DNA of 51,324 bases from Nitrososphaerota archaeon (GCA_024860875.1 JACPSZ010000015.1:1-51324); one strand, 5' to 3'. Numbered from the stretch's first letter, positions 24,007-32,916 are shown. Translations and numbers: made by a program. The notes: generated by a model from the sequence alone, not told the origin.

Positions 24007-26325
24007 ATGAGTCTAAATGACTCCAAGGCAAAAAAGACTGCGGTTATGACTCTGCTGGCAGGAATACTCCTCATGTCAACATCCATTGTTGCATTGTCGG
24101 TAAGACCTGCAAGTGCATTTGATCCAGGAGGCCCTCCTGTTGGAGGAGCAGCTCCAAGTGTACCAACGGGTAATTGGGAATGGATGCTCTATCAACCTAC
24201 AGGCGGCAGCTATAGTCCTCAAACCCAGATTAACAAAGATAACATACAGTATCTTGAAACGAGGTGGATATTCCCCATCCCGAGGGCGGGCGCTGACTCG
24301 AAGAGAGCCGTGCAATACGGATCTATTACACCACCACTCATAGTTGACGGTACAGTCTATTTCTCGACAAGAGATAAGAGAGTGTACGCGGTGGATGCTG
24401 CAACGGGAAAGATCATCTGGGTTAACAACTATATGAATACGTACGACCCAAATTGGCACAGGGGTAATTACACAGGAGGATGGCTCAACCCACCTGCCTC
24501 TGAGACACATGCGATTAACTACTATCGCGACAAAGGATGGCTCATACCGAGTGCAACAGCATGTATGGTCTACGGTATAGATGCAAAGGACGGCAAGACA
24601 GCTTGGGTTGTCAAGCCAGAAGTGCTTTGTGGCACAAATGCAGAGTTCGGTGATGTTGCTAAGGGCCAAATCGGAACTATAGGCAACCAAGGAGTCATGG
24701 GCAGTCAATCTAATCCGCCGGTATTCCAAGGCAATATCATGTTCGTTCCATGGGGAGGAGGTAGCGGTTCTGGAGGAAGGGCATTCGTATCAGGAGTAGA
24801 CATGAGTGATCCTCAGAATCCTAGGAGATTATACAGAGAGTTCGTCCAGCCTCCGGCTCAAGGAGATCCTGAGTGGGCCATTAAACAATGCACACAAGCA
24901 AATGGAAATGGATGGTACTTCGAATACCCAAGGTACTTGGAAGGAATTAATCATCCTGCAAGGGATAGAGAACCAACATATCTAGCGACAAAGTGTACCG
25001 AGGTTGATCCAGAGGTAGTTAGAAATGACTGGATTGATATGGTACCAGGATCACCGCACTTTGGAAAGATGCACACAGCGAGTGCAATAGCACCCGTATG
25101 GGGTCAGTATCTTCTGGATCCTCAAACTGGTATCGTGTTTGTTGGATGGGGAGATGAAGGTCCTTATCCGAATCTAACGCACAGATATGGCCCTGCAGTT
25201 CATGGAAGTGGATTCACAGCTCATGACATAAGGACAGGAAAGATAGTGTGGTGGTTCGATGCCAACATACGTGACTTATGGGACTATGACTGCTCATGGT
25301 CAGGCACCCTAGCAAATGTACAGGGTAAGACAGCATACATTAAGCCGTGCAAGAACGGAATAGTATATGCGTTGGATGGAGCAACAGGCAAGCCATTCTG
25401 GATATACGATGGTGGTACATTCATTAACAGAGGAGGTCCTCCATGGGCCGATAACGGCCAGAACTACGGCGTCGATAGGAACAACAATCCAAGAAGTCCA
25501 GATGCTTGCTGCAGGTTGACAAAGGAACACATGAGCAGGCAATGGATGAACTATCCACAGAAGGGACCAATCAAAACAGCATGCTACACAGCCTGCATGG
25601 AATCTGACGTGGCATATGATGGGAAGAAGGTGTACGTTATGCACTACAACGATTATAGGACACTTCTAGTTGGAAACGTCAGACCGTTTGGGAATAATGG
25701 AGCAGGAACGGACGCGGCGCTCAACGCACAAGCACCTCCAAGGAACTGGCAGCTGTCTGCACTAGATGTCAATACAGGGAAGGTAGTCTGGACCAATCAA
25801 GAAACAGGTTATGGCTATAGGGGAGGGATATCAACTACGGGAGGAATGGTGCAGATATACCCTCAAGATGGCAATCTCAGATGGATAGACGCTGACACTG
25901 GGAAACTACTCCATCAAAAGTACTTCGGAATATCGGTCAACGTAATGCCTACAATAGGAGCAGGTAAGGATGGCAAGTATAGAATCTACACCTTCATAGG
26001 AGGCGGCGGAGGAGGCTTCCAAGCTCCCGGGGTGAGTGCAACAGTTGACGGATCCCTGATAGCTTTCGGTCTCCCTGACGTAATACCACAGCCTCAAGTA
26101 ATCACAAAGGAAGTCATAAAGGAAGTACAAGTACCTAAAGAAGTCATAAAAGAGGTAGTCAAAGAAGTACAAGTACCTAAGGAGGTCATAAAAGAGGTCA
26201 TAAAGGAAGTACCTAAAGAAGTAACCGTAGAAACTGTCAGTCCTATTTCCTACGCCGCTATAGGCATTGGAGTGGTGCTGGTAGTAATATCTGGAGTACT
26301 GTTCAGTAGAAAGAAGAAGGTATAG
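24007..26325 (+). CDS. PQQ-dependent dehydrogenase, membrane-anchored (copy 5)
   Basis: 772 residues from ATG 24007; the open frame back to 23929 crosses the operator and is rejected. The signal peptide runs to about 37. IRDLWDYD gives Asp 426 and 428; note Arg in place of the His found in copies 2-4, a feature shared with copy 1. GWGDEGPYPN is at 380-389. A GGTFINRGGPPWADNGQNYG insert precedes the Cys pair. The stalk includes two KEVQVP units absent from the other copies, then the usual anchor and RKKKV. Last gene of the tandem set; it has a terminator but no structured element after it. Confidence 0.9.
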   Translation: MSLNDSKAKKTAVMTLLAGILLMSTSIVALSVRPASAFDPGGPPVGGAAPSVPTGNWEWMLYQPTGGSYSPQTQINKDNIQYLETRWIFPIPRAGADSKRAVQYGSITPPLIVDGTVYFSTRDKRVYAVDAATGKIIWVNNYMNTYDPNWHRGNYTGGWLNPPASETHAINYYRDKGWLIPSATACMVYGIDAKDGKTAWVVKPEVLCGTNAEFGDVAKGQIGTIGNQGVMGSQSNPPVFQGNIMFVPWGGGSGSGGRAFVSGVDMSDPQNPRRLYREFVQPPAQGDPEWAIKQCTQANGNGWYFEYPRYLEGINHPARDREPTYLATKCTEVDPEVVRNDWIDMVPGSPHFGKMHTASAIAPVWGQYLLDPQTGIVFVGWGDEGPYPNLTHRYGPAVHGSGFTAHDIRTGKIVWWFDANIRDLWDYDCSWSGTLANVQGKTAYIKPCKNGIVYALDGATGKPFWIYDGGTFINRGGPPWADNGQNYGVDRNNNPRSPDACCRLTKEHMSRQWMNYPQKGPIKTACYTACMESDVAYDGKKVYVMHYNDYRTLLVGNVRPFGNNGAGTDAALNAQAPPRNWQLSALDVNTGKVVWTNQETGYGYRGGISTTGGMVQIYPQDGNLRWIDADTGKLLHQKYFGISVNVMPTIGAGKDGKYRIYTFIGGGGGGFQAPGVSATVDGSLIAFGLPDVIPQPQVITKEVIKEVQVPKEVIKEVVKEVQVPKEVIKEVIKEVPKEVTVETVSPISYAAIGIGVVLVVISGVLFSRKKKV

Positions 26326-26332
26326 AATGGAA

Positions 26333-26367
26333 ATGCCTTGCTGTGTGCAAGGCATTCTTTTCTTTTT
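26333..26367 (+). terminator. Terminator of PQQ copy 5
   Basis: A perfect 9-bp stem ATGCCTTGC (26333-26341) / GCAAGGCAT (26347-26355), then a T-rich tract. Confidence 0.75.
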
Positions 26368-26518
26368 CAAATGTGATCCGCGTCATGTTCGCAAGAAATC
26401 CTTTATGCGGATGACTTAGCATTATTTTAATCACCCACGGCTATAAATTCGTGAAAATACCCTAATAAATTAATTTGACACATAGAATATTCTTGATGGG
26501 CAAGGGTCTTCTGACATA

Positions 26519-27323
26519 CTATTTCTCCTGGCCGAAATCGAAAAGTGTCTGTTGTCCCCCCAGATTGACTCTCTGAAAATCAATCTGTCCCACTCCCATC
26601 AGCCTCCTAAATGAGTTCACAGAACCTGGCCCAAATCCCTCGAATTGGTTGTTGAAAAAGATGAATGCTTTCTTTACTTTTGGGAGCTCTTCCTTCAATC
26701 TTTCAGCCCAATTCTGTCTTTGCTGCACTCTTTCCCTTAGGACCTTGAGGCAGATTCCTCTCACCTATGAAACGAAGATAAATGAAATCACTGGTAACAA
26801 CCCCGGTATTCTTTGTATAGGGAATTTCGCTCCAAGCCAATGCAATGTTGCTCGCCCTGAGCAAGTCATAGGTCTCTTTCCTAAACCATGTGACATCCCT
26901 GAATTCTACAGCATACCTGTACTGAGGATCAAGGTATGAGATCATCTTTCCCAATTTCTCGATACCTTCCTGAAATGTAAAGGAGGGAGGGAGCTGGATA
27001 ACGAATGCAGCTAATTTCTTACCCATAGGCTCGAAGCAACTTAGGAGATATTCGACATCCTCTTTTACATCTGTCAACCTCTTATCTGCTGTTATTGTCT
27101 TACGGAACTTTGCAGTAAATAGAAAATCGTCAGGGGTTTCGTCTGCCCATTGTTTTATCGTCTTCCTGTCAGGTATCCTGTAGAACGAACTATCAATCTC
27201 AACAATATTGAAAATTTTCGAGTACATCTTAAGATAGTCGTCAGATTTGGTGAATGTTGGATAGAATCCTCCTACCCAGAAATCATAGACCCATCCGGAA
27301 GTTCCAATTCGGAGTTCTGCCAA
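26519..27323 (-). pseudogene. DUF72 family protein, frameshifted
   Basis: The first part from TTG 27323 encodes IGTSGWVYDFWVGGFYP, FNIVEIDSSFYRIP, TAKFRKTIT and VIQLPPSF, then YLRFIGERNLPQ, which is DUF72 (YecE-like, TIM-barrel fold, biochemical role unclear). After about 26745 the reading continues only in another frame with VLRERVQQRQNWAERLKEEL and AFIFFNNQFEGFGPGSVNSF, the family C-terminus. A single frameshift therefore lies near AAGGTCCTAAGGGAAAG. It could be a real disruption, an assembly error or programmed shifting; both halves are otherwise well kept, so it is recent or an error. Confidence 0.8.
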
Positions 27324-27363
27324 GCATTGCTATGATCAAGCGGAGACGTATTAGGCTTATCTC

Positions 27364-27375
27364 ATTGCATGCAAT
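27364..27375. promoter_or_regulatory. 12-bp perfect palindrome between DUF72 and the RadA operon
   Basis: ATTGCATGCAAT lies about 70-80 nt before ATG 27448. A TATA-like TTAAATATC lies at about 27418-27426. It is a candidate operator for the operon or for the divergent gene. Confidence 0.35.
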
Positions 27376-27447
27376 AATACAACAGTAGACGAACATGGAT
27401 GGCTACGGTAGAAACTGTTAAATATCTACTTTATCTTTACGGAAGAT

Positions 27448-27789
27448 ATGCCAGATAAGGGGTTTAAAACAATAACCGTTTCTGAAAGCGTGTATAAGAA
27501 AATCGCTGCCAAGGCCGAGCAAGAAAAGAAGAGCATTACAGCTCTTGCAACACATGTATTGGCTAGCTACATGGAAGTTGATGAAAAGTTAAGTCGGTAT
27601 GCCCCATACATTGAGGCCATCGGGTTCGAAGGAAACAGTGCTATCCTAAGAGATCACAAAACAGGTGACATAATTGATGTTCGTCTACACGACAAAGAAC
27701 TTCGTTGTGTTTATGATGATGCGAAAGACTGTGTCCATGTAGCCTTTTGCCAAGCACTTCCCCAAGTGCGGAAAGTCATTCGAGGGTGA
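27448..27789 (+). CDS. RHH-like small protein heading the RadA-PolB operon
   Basis: 113 residues. FKTITVSESVYKKIAAKAEQEKKSITALATHVLASYMEV has the strand-helix-helix pattern of an RHH regulator. The C-terminal half (GFEGNSAILRDHKTGDIIDV to DCVHVAFCQALPQV) resembles a small sensor or dimer domain. It stops 6 nt before the radA ATG, so it is surely co-transcribed. An autoregulator of a repair operon is plausible. The exact family is not recognised. Confidence 0.65.
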   Translation: MPDKGFKTITVSESVYKKIAAKAEQEKKSITALATHVLASYMEVDEKLSRYAPYIEAIGFEGNSAILRDHKTGDIIDVRLHDKELRCVYDDAKDCVHVAFCQALPQVRKVIRG

Positions 27790-27795
27790 TTGAAG

Positions 27796-28791
27796 ATGGC
27801 TCAGAAGTCAGTCGAGCTGCAATTAGGTGATTTGGAAGGAATAGGGCCAGCAACTGTAAGTAAGCTGAAGGAAGTTGGTATAGAGTCTGTTCTGCAACTT
27901 GCAGTAGCTATGTCAGACGAAATTATGAACGAAGTTGGCAGTAGAGAAAAAGCCTATGAACTAATTTCAAAGGCAAGGAAGACGCTCCAAGAAAATGACA
28001 TCATAGAGAGAGAATTTGTTCGAGCAGAAGAGGCATTAGAGTGGCGTAAATCAGTTCTTCGTTGCACTACAGGCTCTGAAGCTCTTGATGCATTATTCGC
28101 AGGAGGAATAGAGACACAGGCTATTACAGAATTGTATGGAGAATTCGGTAGTGGTAAGACGCAGATTGCTCACACACTCTGTGCTATTTGTCATCTTCCT
28201 CCTGAGGAGGGAGGCTTGGGCGGAGGGGCCATCTATCTTGATACCGAAGGCACTTTCAGGCCTGAACGTTTGCAGCAAATCGCAGATGCAAGAGGCTATG
28301 ATAAAAAGCAGGTACTTCAGAACACGATGGTTTCAAAGGTCTACAATTCATCACATCTCGAATTAATCATTCAGTCTTTGGGCAAATACATTGAGCAGAA
28401 TAATATCAAACTAATCGTTGTTGATAGCATCATGAGCCTGCATCGAGCAGAATTTACTGGTAGAGGAACTTTGGCTGAAAGGCAGCAGAGGCTCAATTCT
28501 CTTCTGCATAGACTAATACGGACTGCTGATATTTACAATGTAGCAATCATCGCTACGAACCAAGTCATGAGCCAACCAGACACGTTCTTCGGAGATCCCA
28601 CCAAACCAGTAGGAGGGAATATTGTAGGACATGCCTGTACCTACAGAGTTTACCTGCGAAAGAGTGGCAGCAATCGGAAAGCAATAATGGTTGACAGTCC
28701 ATACCATCCATATTCAGAAGCTATCTTCACAGTTTCAGAGAAGGGGGTAGTGGACGCAGAAGAGAAGGAAAAGAAGTCCAAAGCTCCCTAA
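27796..28791 (+). CDS. radA: DNA repair and recombination protein RadA
   Basis: 331 residues from ATG 27796 (TTG 27790 is possible). It forms the archaeal RecA/Rad51 strand-exchange filament. A helix-hairpin-helix domain (LEGIGPATVSKLKEVG) covers about 9-60, Walker A GEFGSGKTQ is near 115-123, Walker B is LIVVDSIMS, and the L2/ATP-cap region has ATNQVMSQPDTFFGDPTKPVGGN. Length and motifs are those of an active RadA. It is followed by a degenerate paralogue and a PolB gene, a context that points to lesion bypass or repair. Confidence 0.95.
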   Translation: MAQKSVELQLGDLEGIGPATVSKLKEVGIESVLQLAVAMSDEIMNEVGSREKAYELISKARKTLQENDIIEREFVRAEEALEWRKSVLRCTTGSEALDALFAGGIETQAITELYGEFGSGKTQIAHTLCAICHLPPEEGGLGGGAIYLDTEGTFRPERLQQIADARGYDKKQVLQNTMVSKVYNSSHLELIIQSLGKYIEQNNIKLIVVDSIMSLHRAEFTGRGTLAERQQRLNSLLHRLIRTADIYNVAIIATNQVMSQPDTFFGDPTKPVGGNIVGHACTYRVYLRKSGSNRKAIMVDSPYHPYSEAIFTVSEKGVVDAEEKEKKSKAP

Positions 28792-28810
28792 TTAGGAGGT
28801 AAAAGTAGGT

Positions 28811-29827
28811 TTGGCAACAATAAGCCAGCATAAGCTATTCACCGAACAGGATGTTGGGGACATTCTGGGTACGTCTCAGTTTACAAGCTATTTTTTCGGC
28901 TATTATTGTAAAGCGTGTTTCCAAACCATCGCAGTTAGCAGAGACTGTTTTTCGCAAAAGCAAATTGATATTCTTCTGCATGGAAGCTGTCCTTCATGCA
29001 CGCAAATACTTACAGCAAATTTGTCCTGCAGAACAGTTGAAGTGCCTGTTGATACGCAGTTCTGGATCCATCCTAAAATAAGCCCAAGGAAGAATGTTAA
29101 CATAGAATATCCTGTAAGGTTCATTTCAGCCAGGGCGCTAATTGGGCTATCGTCTGGGATAAGTTTCATAGATAGTCTGATCGGAGGCCTCAGATCAGAT
29201 AGTATCACGTTAATCAAAGGTTCAAGGTTGCCTCTTCAAATTGCAGAGAAGTATTGTGTCAGAGCTCAGTTTCCAGAACAGCTTGGAGGGCTTGACGGCA
29301 GAGCTCTATTCATAGACGGAGGAAACAGTTTCGATATCTATTTGTTTACGTCTATAGTGCGTGATTATGGGTTAGACTTTGATAAAGCGTTGAACAAGAT
29401 CATCATTTCCCGTGCCTTCACTCCCTATGAGCTTCTGCAGTTGGTAAGCAAAGATGTGGAGCAAGTCTTCGAAGCGTACAACCCCCAGCTCTTTGTCATA
29501 AATGACATCTTCAACCTGTTTAATCAAGACTTGGACGAGGGAGAAGCAAGGAGAATCTTAAGAAAGCTTGGCTATGCGATTCGAAAAACAAGTCAGAGCA
29601 AGCACGTGCCTATACTCATGACATCATCAACCAAGAATGAATATTTCCAATTTCTGTTCAGAGACTATTGCGATACTTTAGTGGAATTTAGCGAAGAGGA
29701 AAATCAGATTAGAGCTAAACTTGTGAAGCATCCATCAAAGCCGCAGGTCGAAATTGTACAGGAGTTGAACCTACAGCCCTACAATCAGCAGTTGCTCTCA
29801 CCCCTGAGGACGATAATCCATGGGTAG
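28811..29827 (+). CDS. RadA/RecA-fold paralogue without a working Walker A, with N-terminal zinc finger
   Basis: 338 residues from TTG 28811, with a strong AGGAGGT ribosome site about 10-16 nt upstream. The N-terminal part has CKACFQT and CPSCTQI, two CxxC knuckles (about 34-63). The rest follows the RecA core: SSGISFIDSLIGGLRSDSITLIKGSRLPLQIAEKY, where the P-loop is GSRLPLQ instead of GxxGxGKT, and LFVINDIFNLF at the Walker B place. It probably does not hydrolyse ATP and may act as a RadA or polymerase adaptor, comparable to bacterial ImuA. Its stop overlaps the next gene by 8 nt. Role by inference from context. Confidence 0.75.
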   Translation: MATISQHKLFTEQDVGDILGTSQFTSYFFGYYCKACFQTIAVSRDCFSQKQIDILLHGSCPSCTQILTANLSCRTVEVPVDTQFWIHPKISPRKNVNIEYPVRFISARALIGLSSGISFIDSLIGGLRSDSITLIKGSRLPLQIAEKYCVRAQFPEQLGGLDGRALFIDGGNSFDIYLFTSIVRDYGLDFDKALNKIIISRAFTPYELLQLVSKDVEQVFEAYNPQLFVINDIFNLFNQDLDEGEARRILRKLGYAIRKTSQSKHVPILMTSSTKNEYFQFLFRDYCDTLVEFSEEENQIRAKLVKHPSKPQVEIVQELNLQPYNQQLLSPLRTIIHG

Positions 29828-30092
29828 AACAATCCCTTCGTTTAGAATTGCTCTCGAACAAGAAATAGCGAGCTGGAAGGATTACAGGAAGTCGCTGAGA
29901 AAGGGTTCAAGAGGGATTTTGGAGGATCTTTTCAACGCAGCAAGAAACTACTGCTCCGCATCTTCGAACGCAGTCAGACCTGTGCGATTTCAGGGTATGT
30001 TCATGGGGATAGCAGTGCAACATGAAACAAGACTGGAGAACATTTCAAGGGAAATTGAAAAGGTAAGGTTGGAGATAAATGCTAGAGACTGA
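29820..30092 (+). CDS. Small helical protein of the RadA-PolB operon (1)
   Basis: 90 residues, mostly helical. FRIALEQEIASWKDYRKSLRKGSRGILEDLFNAARNYCSA, then VRPVRFQGMFMGIAVQHETRLENISREIEKVRLE. It is paralogous in pattern to the next gene (EIxSWKxxxxxLR, a middle helix with Y-xx-A, and a QExRxxxxE helix). It overlaps both neighbours by 8-14 nt, so it is tightly coupled with the RadA paralogue and the polymerase. Possibly a scaffold or processivity partner; no function is known to me. Confidence 0.65.
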   Translation: MGRTIPSFRIALEQEIASWKDYRKSLRKGSRGILEDLFNAARNYCSASSNAVRPVRFQGMFMGIAVQHETRLENISREIEKVRLEINARD

Positions 30093-30363
30093 ACCAACGC
30101 CGAGACTTCTGAAGGATGAAATTGAGAGCTGGAAACCATTCATCGATGCCCTCAGAGCAGAAGATAGATCAATCGCTAAAGATTTGATCGAGCGGTGTTG
30201 GAGGTATGCTTCAGCGATAGAAAGCTCGAAGAAGAAGTATCTGGTTGAACCGTTTTTTCTTACGATTCTGCTTATCCAAGAAAAGCGGATTAGATTTCTA
30301 GAATCTGGACTAAAATTGCTCAGGGAGGAGATTAATATCTGGAAGTCGAAGGCTGGATACTAG
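30079..30363 (+). CDS. Small helical protein of the RadA-PolB operon (2)
   Basis: 94 residues. LLKDEIESWKPFIDALRAEDRSIAKDLIERCWRYASAIE and FFLTILLIQEKRIRFLESGLKLLREEINIWK repeat the design of the preceding gene, indicating an old tandem duplication that could give a heterodimer. The end overlaps the likely start of the polymerase gene by 25 nt. Confidence 0.65.
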   Translation: MLETEPTPRLLKDEIESWKPFIDALRAEDRSIAKDLIERCWRYASAIESSKKKYLVEPFFLTILLIQEKRIRFLESGLKLLREEINIWKSKAGY

Positions 30364-32615
30364 ATGTTTATCCCGGTAATGCGGGGGAGATGGTAGTTTG
30401 GATAAAGACACGAAATGGAGAATCTATTCGATTCGTTGACAAATGGCAAAACTCAATCTATGTTTCGGCAGACTCTAAGACAGCTCTTGAATGGTTGGCA
30501 CGGCATGGCAGAATCCAACCATACATAGCTTCAACTGAATTCGTAAGGAAGCGGGAGCACGTCTTTGATTATGACGAACGGGAGGTTCTGAAACTTGTTC
30601 TGAAGAGAGCAGAGGAAGCAGAGAGGCTCGCAAAGATTGTAGAGGGCTGTTCAGGATATGGGGATTTCCGAATATACAACGCAGACATCCTGCCTGCACA
30701 GGCATACTTTATTGAGAAAAACATTTTTGCATTGGCACTTGTAAAGGCAGAGAAAGTAGGAGAAACAATTAGCTGGAAGCTCCTTGACTTTATCGAGGCA
30801 GAAGAATATGAACTTCCTCCTCTAAAAAAAGCAATCCTGCGTGTAGAAGTAAATGCGTCGCGAGCCATTCCAAAACTCTCTGACCCGATAAGGAAGATTA
30901 CAATCTTTGCAGACGAAACTGTCGAAATAGAAGAAGGTGATGAGAGGAGCAAGCTGCTATCGCTAGTTGGAGCGGTCAAGAAGCTGGACCCAGACCTATT
31001 ATTCATCGAAAAGGGGGATGCTTTTGCAACGCATTATCTTGCCGAACGAGCGTCTGTTAACGGGATACTTTCCAAGCTAATCTTGAGCAGGAATCCTATT
31101 CCACTAAGAATACTTCAGAAGCGCGGTACATCGTACTTCGTATATGGGAGGATAATGCATACGCCAACGTCTCATCAACTCTACGGAAGAATCAATCTGG
31201 ATTCTGATAATTTCTTTGCGTTTGAAGAAGCTGGTCTTGATGGACTATTCGAGGTTGCAAGACTATGCAGAATGCCGCTGCATAAAGGCAGCAGAGCCTC
31301 TATAGGGAAATGTCTGAGTAGCATGCAGTTTGCAATAGCTCATAAGGACAATCTATTGATTCCTTGGAAACCTACTCGTGCAGAAGTTCCAAAAACTGGC
31401 AGAGTGCTTCTTTCAGGAGACAGGGGTGGATTCATCTACGAGCCAAAAATTGGTGTGCATGAATATGTTGGAGAGATCGATTTTACTTCTCTCTACCCAT
31501 ACATCATGGTAAAGTACAATATCAGCGCGGAAACTGTGCTATGCAAGTGCTGCAAGGATTCTAAAATCAGGGTTCCAGACGTTAACTACAACATCTGTGA
31601 AAAAAGGAAGGGAATAATCCCGAAGAGCCTTCAGTTGATGCTGAAGAAACGAGTGAGCTATAAGGAAAAAAGGAATAAGACCGATGACCCTGAGCTGAAA
31701 AGAAGGTACGGTTCTCGGGTAGACGCTCTGAAGGGGGTTGGGGTCTGTTCCTTCGGATACTTATCCTATCGCAATGCAAAGTTTGGACTTATTGACTGTC
31801 ATATCGCTGTGTGTGCCTTTGCAAGAAAGATTCTCTTGGAAACTGCAACAATTGCGGAGAGAAGGGGATTCGAGGTTGTTCATGGTATCGTAGATTCTCT
31901 CTGGGTGAAGAAACCAAGAGCTGAGAAAGAAGACTTTGAAGATTTGCGTAGAGAAATCGAGGACGAGATCGGTCTGCCGATCAGTTTCGAGGGAATTTAC
32001 AAATGGATTGCATTTCTACCGAGCAGAATGCATGAAGATGTTCCAGTGCTCAACAGATACTTCGGCGTTTTTGAAGATGACAGAATGAAACTCCGAGGGA
32101 TAGAACTCAGAAGGAGGGATACAATAAAGCTTGTGGCCGATTGCCAGCGGGATATACTGGAGACTTTCACTTTGGCTGAAGATGCTGAAGGCGTAAGAAA
32201 TCTCCTTCCTGAGGCAATTCGGATTCTCAAATCGTATGTGGAATTGATAAGGGATGGTAAGATTCCATTGAATGATCTGATTATCGTAAACAGCGTGTCG
32301 AAGAACTTTAACGAATACACTAGCAATATTTCCCAAGCAGCTGCGGTAAAGCTACTGGCAGAGGAGGGACTTGAGCTGATGGCTGGTCAGTCAGTTTCCT
32401 ACGTTATTACCAAGTTCAAATCAAGAAACCCTCGGGAAAAGGTTCGACCAGTGCAGCTGCTCAATACGTCAATTAAGTATGATAAGGAGCGGTACGTTGA
32501 ACTATTGGTAAGAGGCGTTGCTAGTATCCTGCAACCATTCGGATATGATGAACGGCAGCTAGCTGATATTGCTGGCTCTGGATCACGCCAAGCAGAGCTG
32601 TCGAGCTATCTTTGA
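30339..32615 (+). CDS. Family B DNA polymerase with altered catalytic motifs (PolB2-like)
   Basis: 758 residues if read from CTG 30339, or 741 from ATG 30390. The family N-terminus LEVEGWILDVYPGNAGEMVVW lies largely upstream of that ATG, and no ATG, GTG or TTG is available between there and the stop at 30333. Numbered from ATG 30390, motif A is DFTSLYPYIM with Asp 364. Motif B is KGVGVCSFGYLSY (usually K-x6-NSxYG). Motif C is HGIVDS with Asp 502, where replicative enzymes have YGDTDS, so one metal Asp is Ile. The exonuclease I motif DIE is VEV, so proofreading is likely lost. This resembles archaeal PolB2, which has been linked to translesion synthesis despite altered sites. Last gene of the operon. 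Confidence 0.82.
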   Translation: MEVEGWILDVYPGNAGEMVVWIKTRNGESIRFVDKWQNSIYVSADSKTALEWLARHGRIQPYIASTEFVRKREHVFDYDEREVLKLVLKRAEEAERLAKIVEGCSGYGDFRIYNADILPAQAYFIEKNIFALALVKAEKVGETISWKLLDFIEAEEYELPPLKKAILRVEVNASRAIPKLSDPIRKITIFADETVEIEEGDERSKLLSLVGAVKKLDPDLLFIEKGDAFATHYLAERASVNGILSKLILSRNPIPLRILQKRGTSYFVYGRIMHTPTSHQLYGRINLDSDNFFAFEEAGLDGLFEVARLCRMPLHKGSRASIGKCLSSMQFAIAHKDNLLIPWKPTRAEVPKTGRVLLSGDRGGFIYEPKIGVHEYVGEIDFTSLYPYIMVKYNISAETVLCKCCKDSKIRVPDVNYNICEKRKGIIPKSLQLMLKKRVSYKEKRNKTDDPELKRRYGSRVDALKGVGVCSFGYLSYRNAKFGLIDCHIAVCAFARKILLETATIAERRGFEVVHGIVDSLWVKKPRAEKEDFEDLRREIEDEIGLPISFEGIYKWIAFLPSRMHEDVPVLNRYFGVFEDDRMKLRGIELRRRDTIKLVADCQRDILETFTLAEDAEGVRNLLPEAIRILKSYVELIRDGKIPLNDLIIVNSVSKNFNEYTSNISQAAAVKLLAEEGLELMAGQSVSYVITKFKSRNPREKVRPVQLLNTSIKYDKERYVELLVRGVASILQPFGYDERQLADIAGSGSRQAELSSYL

Positions 32616-32619
32616 GGAT

Positions 32620-32653
32620 AAGCTGATAGTGGGGAGAGCGAGCCTTTCAGCTT
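32620..32653. terminator. Hairpin between the convergent polB and membrane-protein genes
   Basis: AAGCTGA (32620-32626) pairs with TCAGCTT (32647-32653) around a 20-nt loop shortly after the polB stop. The T content after it is modest. Confidence 0.35.
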
Positions 32654-32721
32654 GATAACCTTTGCCATACTTGCCTAACAGAGTTTAATTGTGGAAATAA
32701 ATTTGTCCCAACAAAGAAGGT

Positions 32722-32916
32722 CTAGCGCTTACGCGAAACTTTCCAGACGCCATATGCAGCAACGATGATTCCTGCAAGAAAAAGATGTTCGGCCCATTGG
32801 ATTGCGTCCTCATACAAGTGTTCTCCAACTCTTTGAAGAGTTTGGATCGGTCCTCCCATTGATGCAGTCGCTGCTATTATCAGCACGGCCCCAACTGCAA
32901 TATGCATTCTGGACAA
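32722..32916 (-). CDS. Small two-helix membrane protein downstream of fumarase
   Basis: 64 residues from TTG 32916 (ATG 32907 is possible). IAVGAVLIIAATASMGG and LFLAGIIVAAYGVWKV are membrane helices joined by an amphipathic segment, ending in a basic KVSRKR tail. It begins immediately after the fumarase stop, so it is probably co-transcribed. Unknown function; the size fits a subunit-like peptide of a membrane complex. Confidence 0.6.
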   Translation of the reverse strand: MSRMHIAVGAVLIIAATASMGGPIQTLQRVGEHLYEDAIQWAEHLFLAGIIVAAYGVWKVSRKR

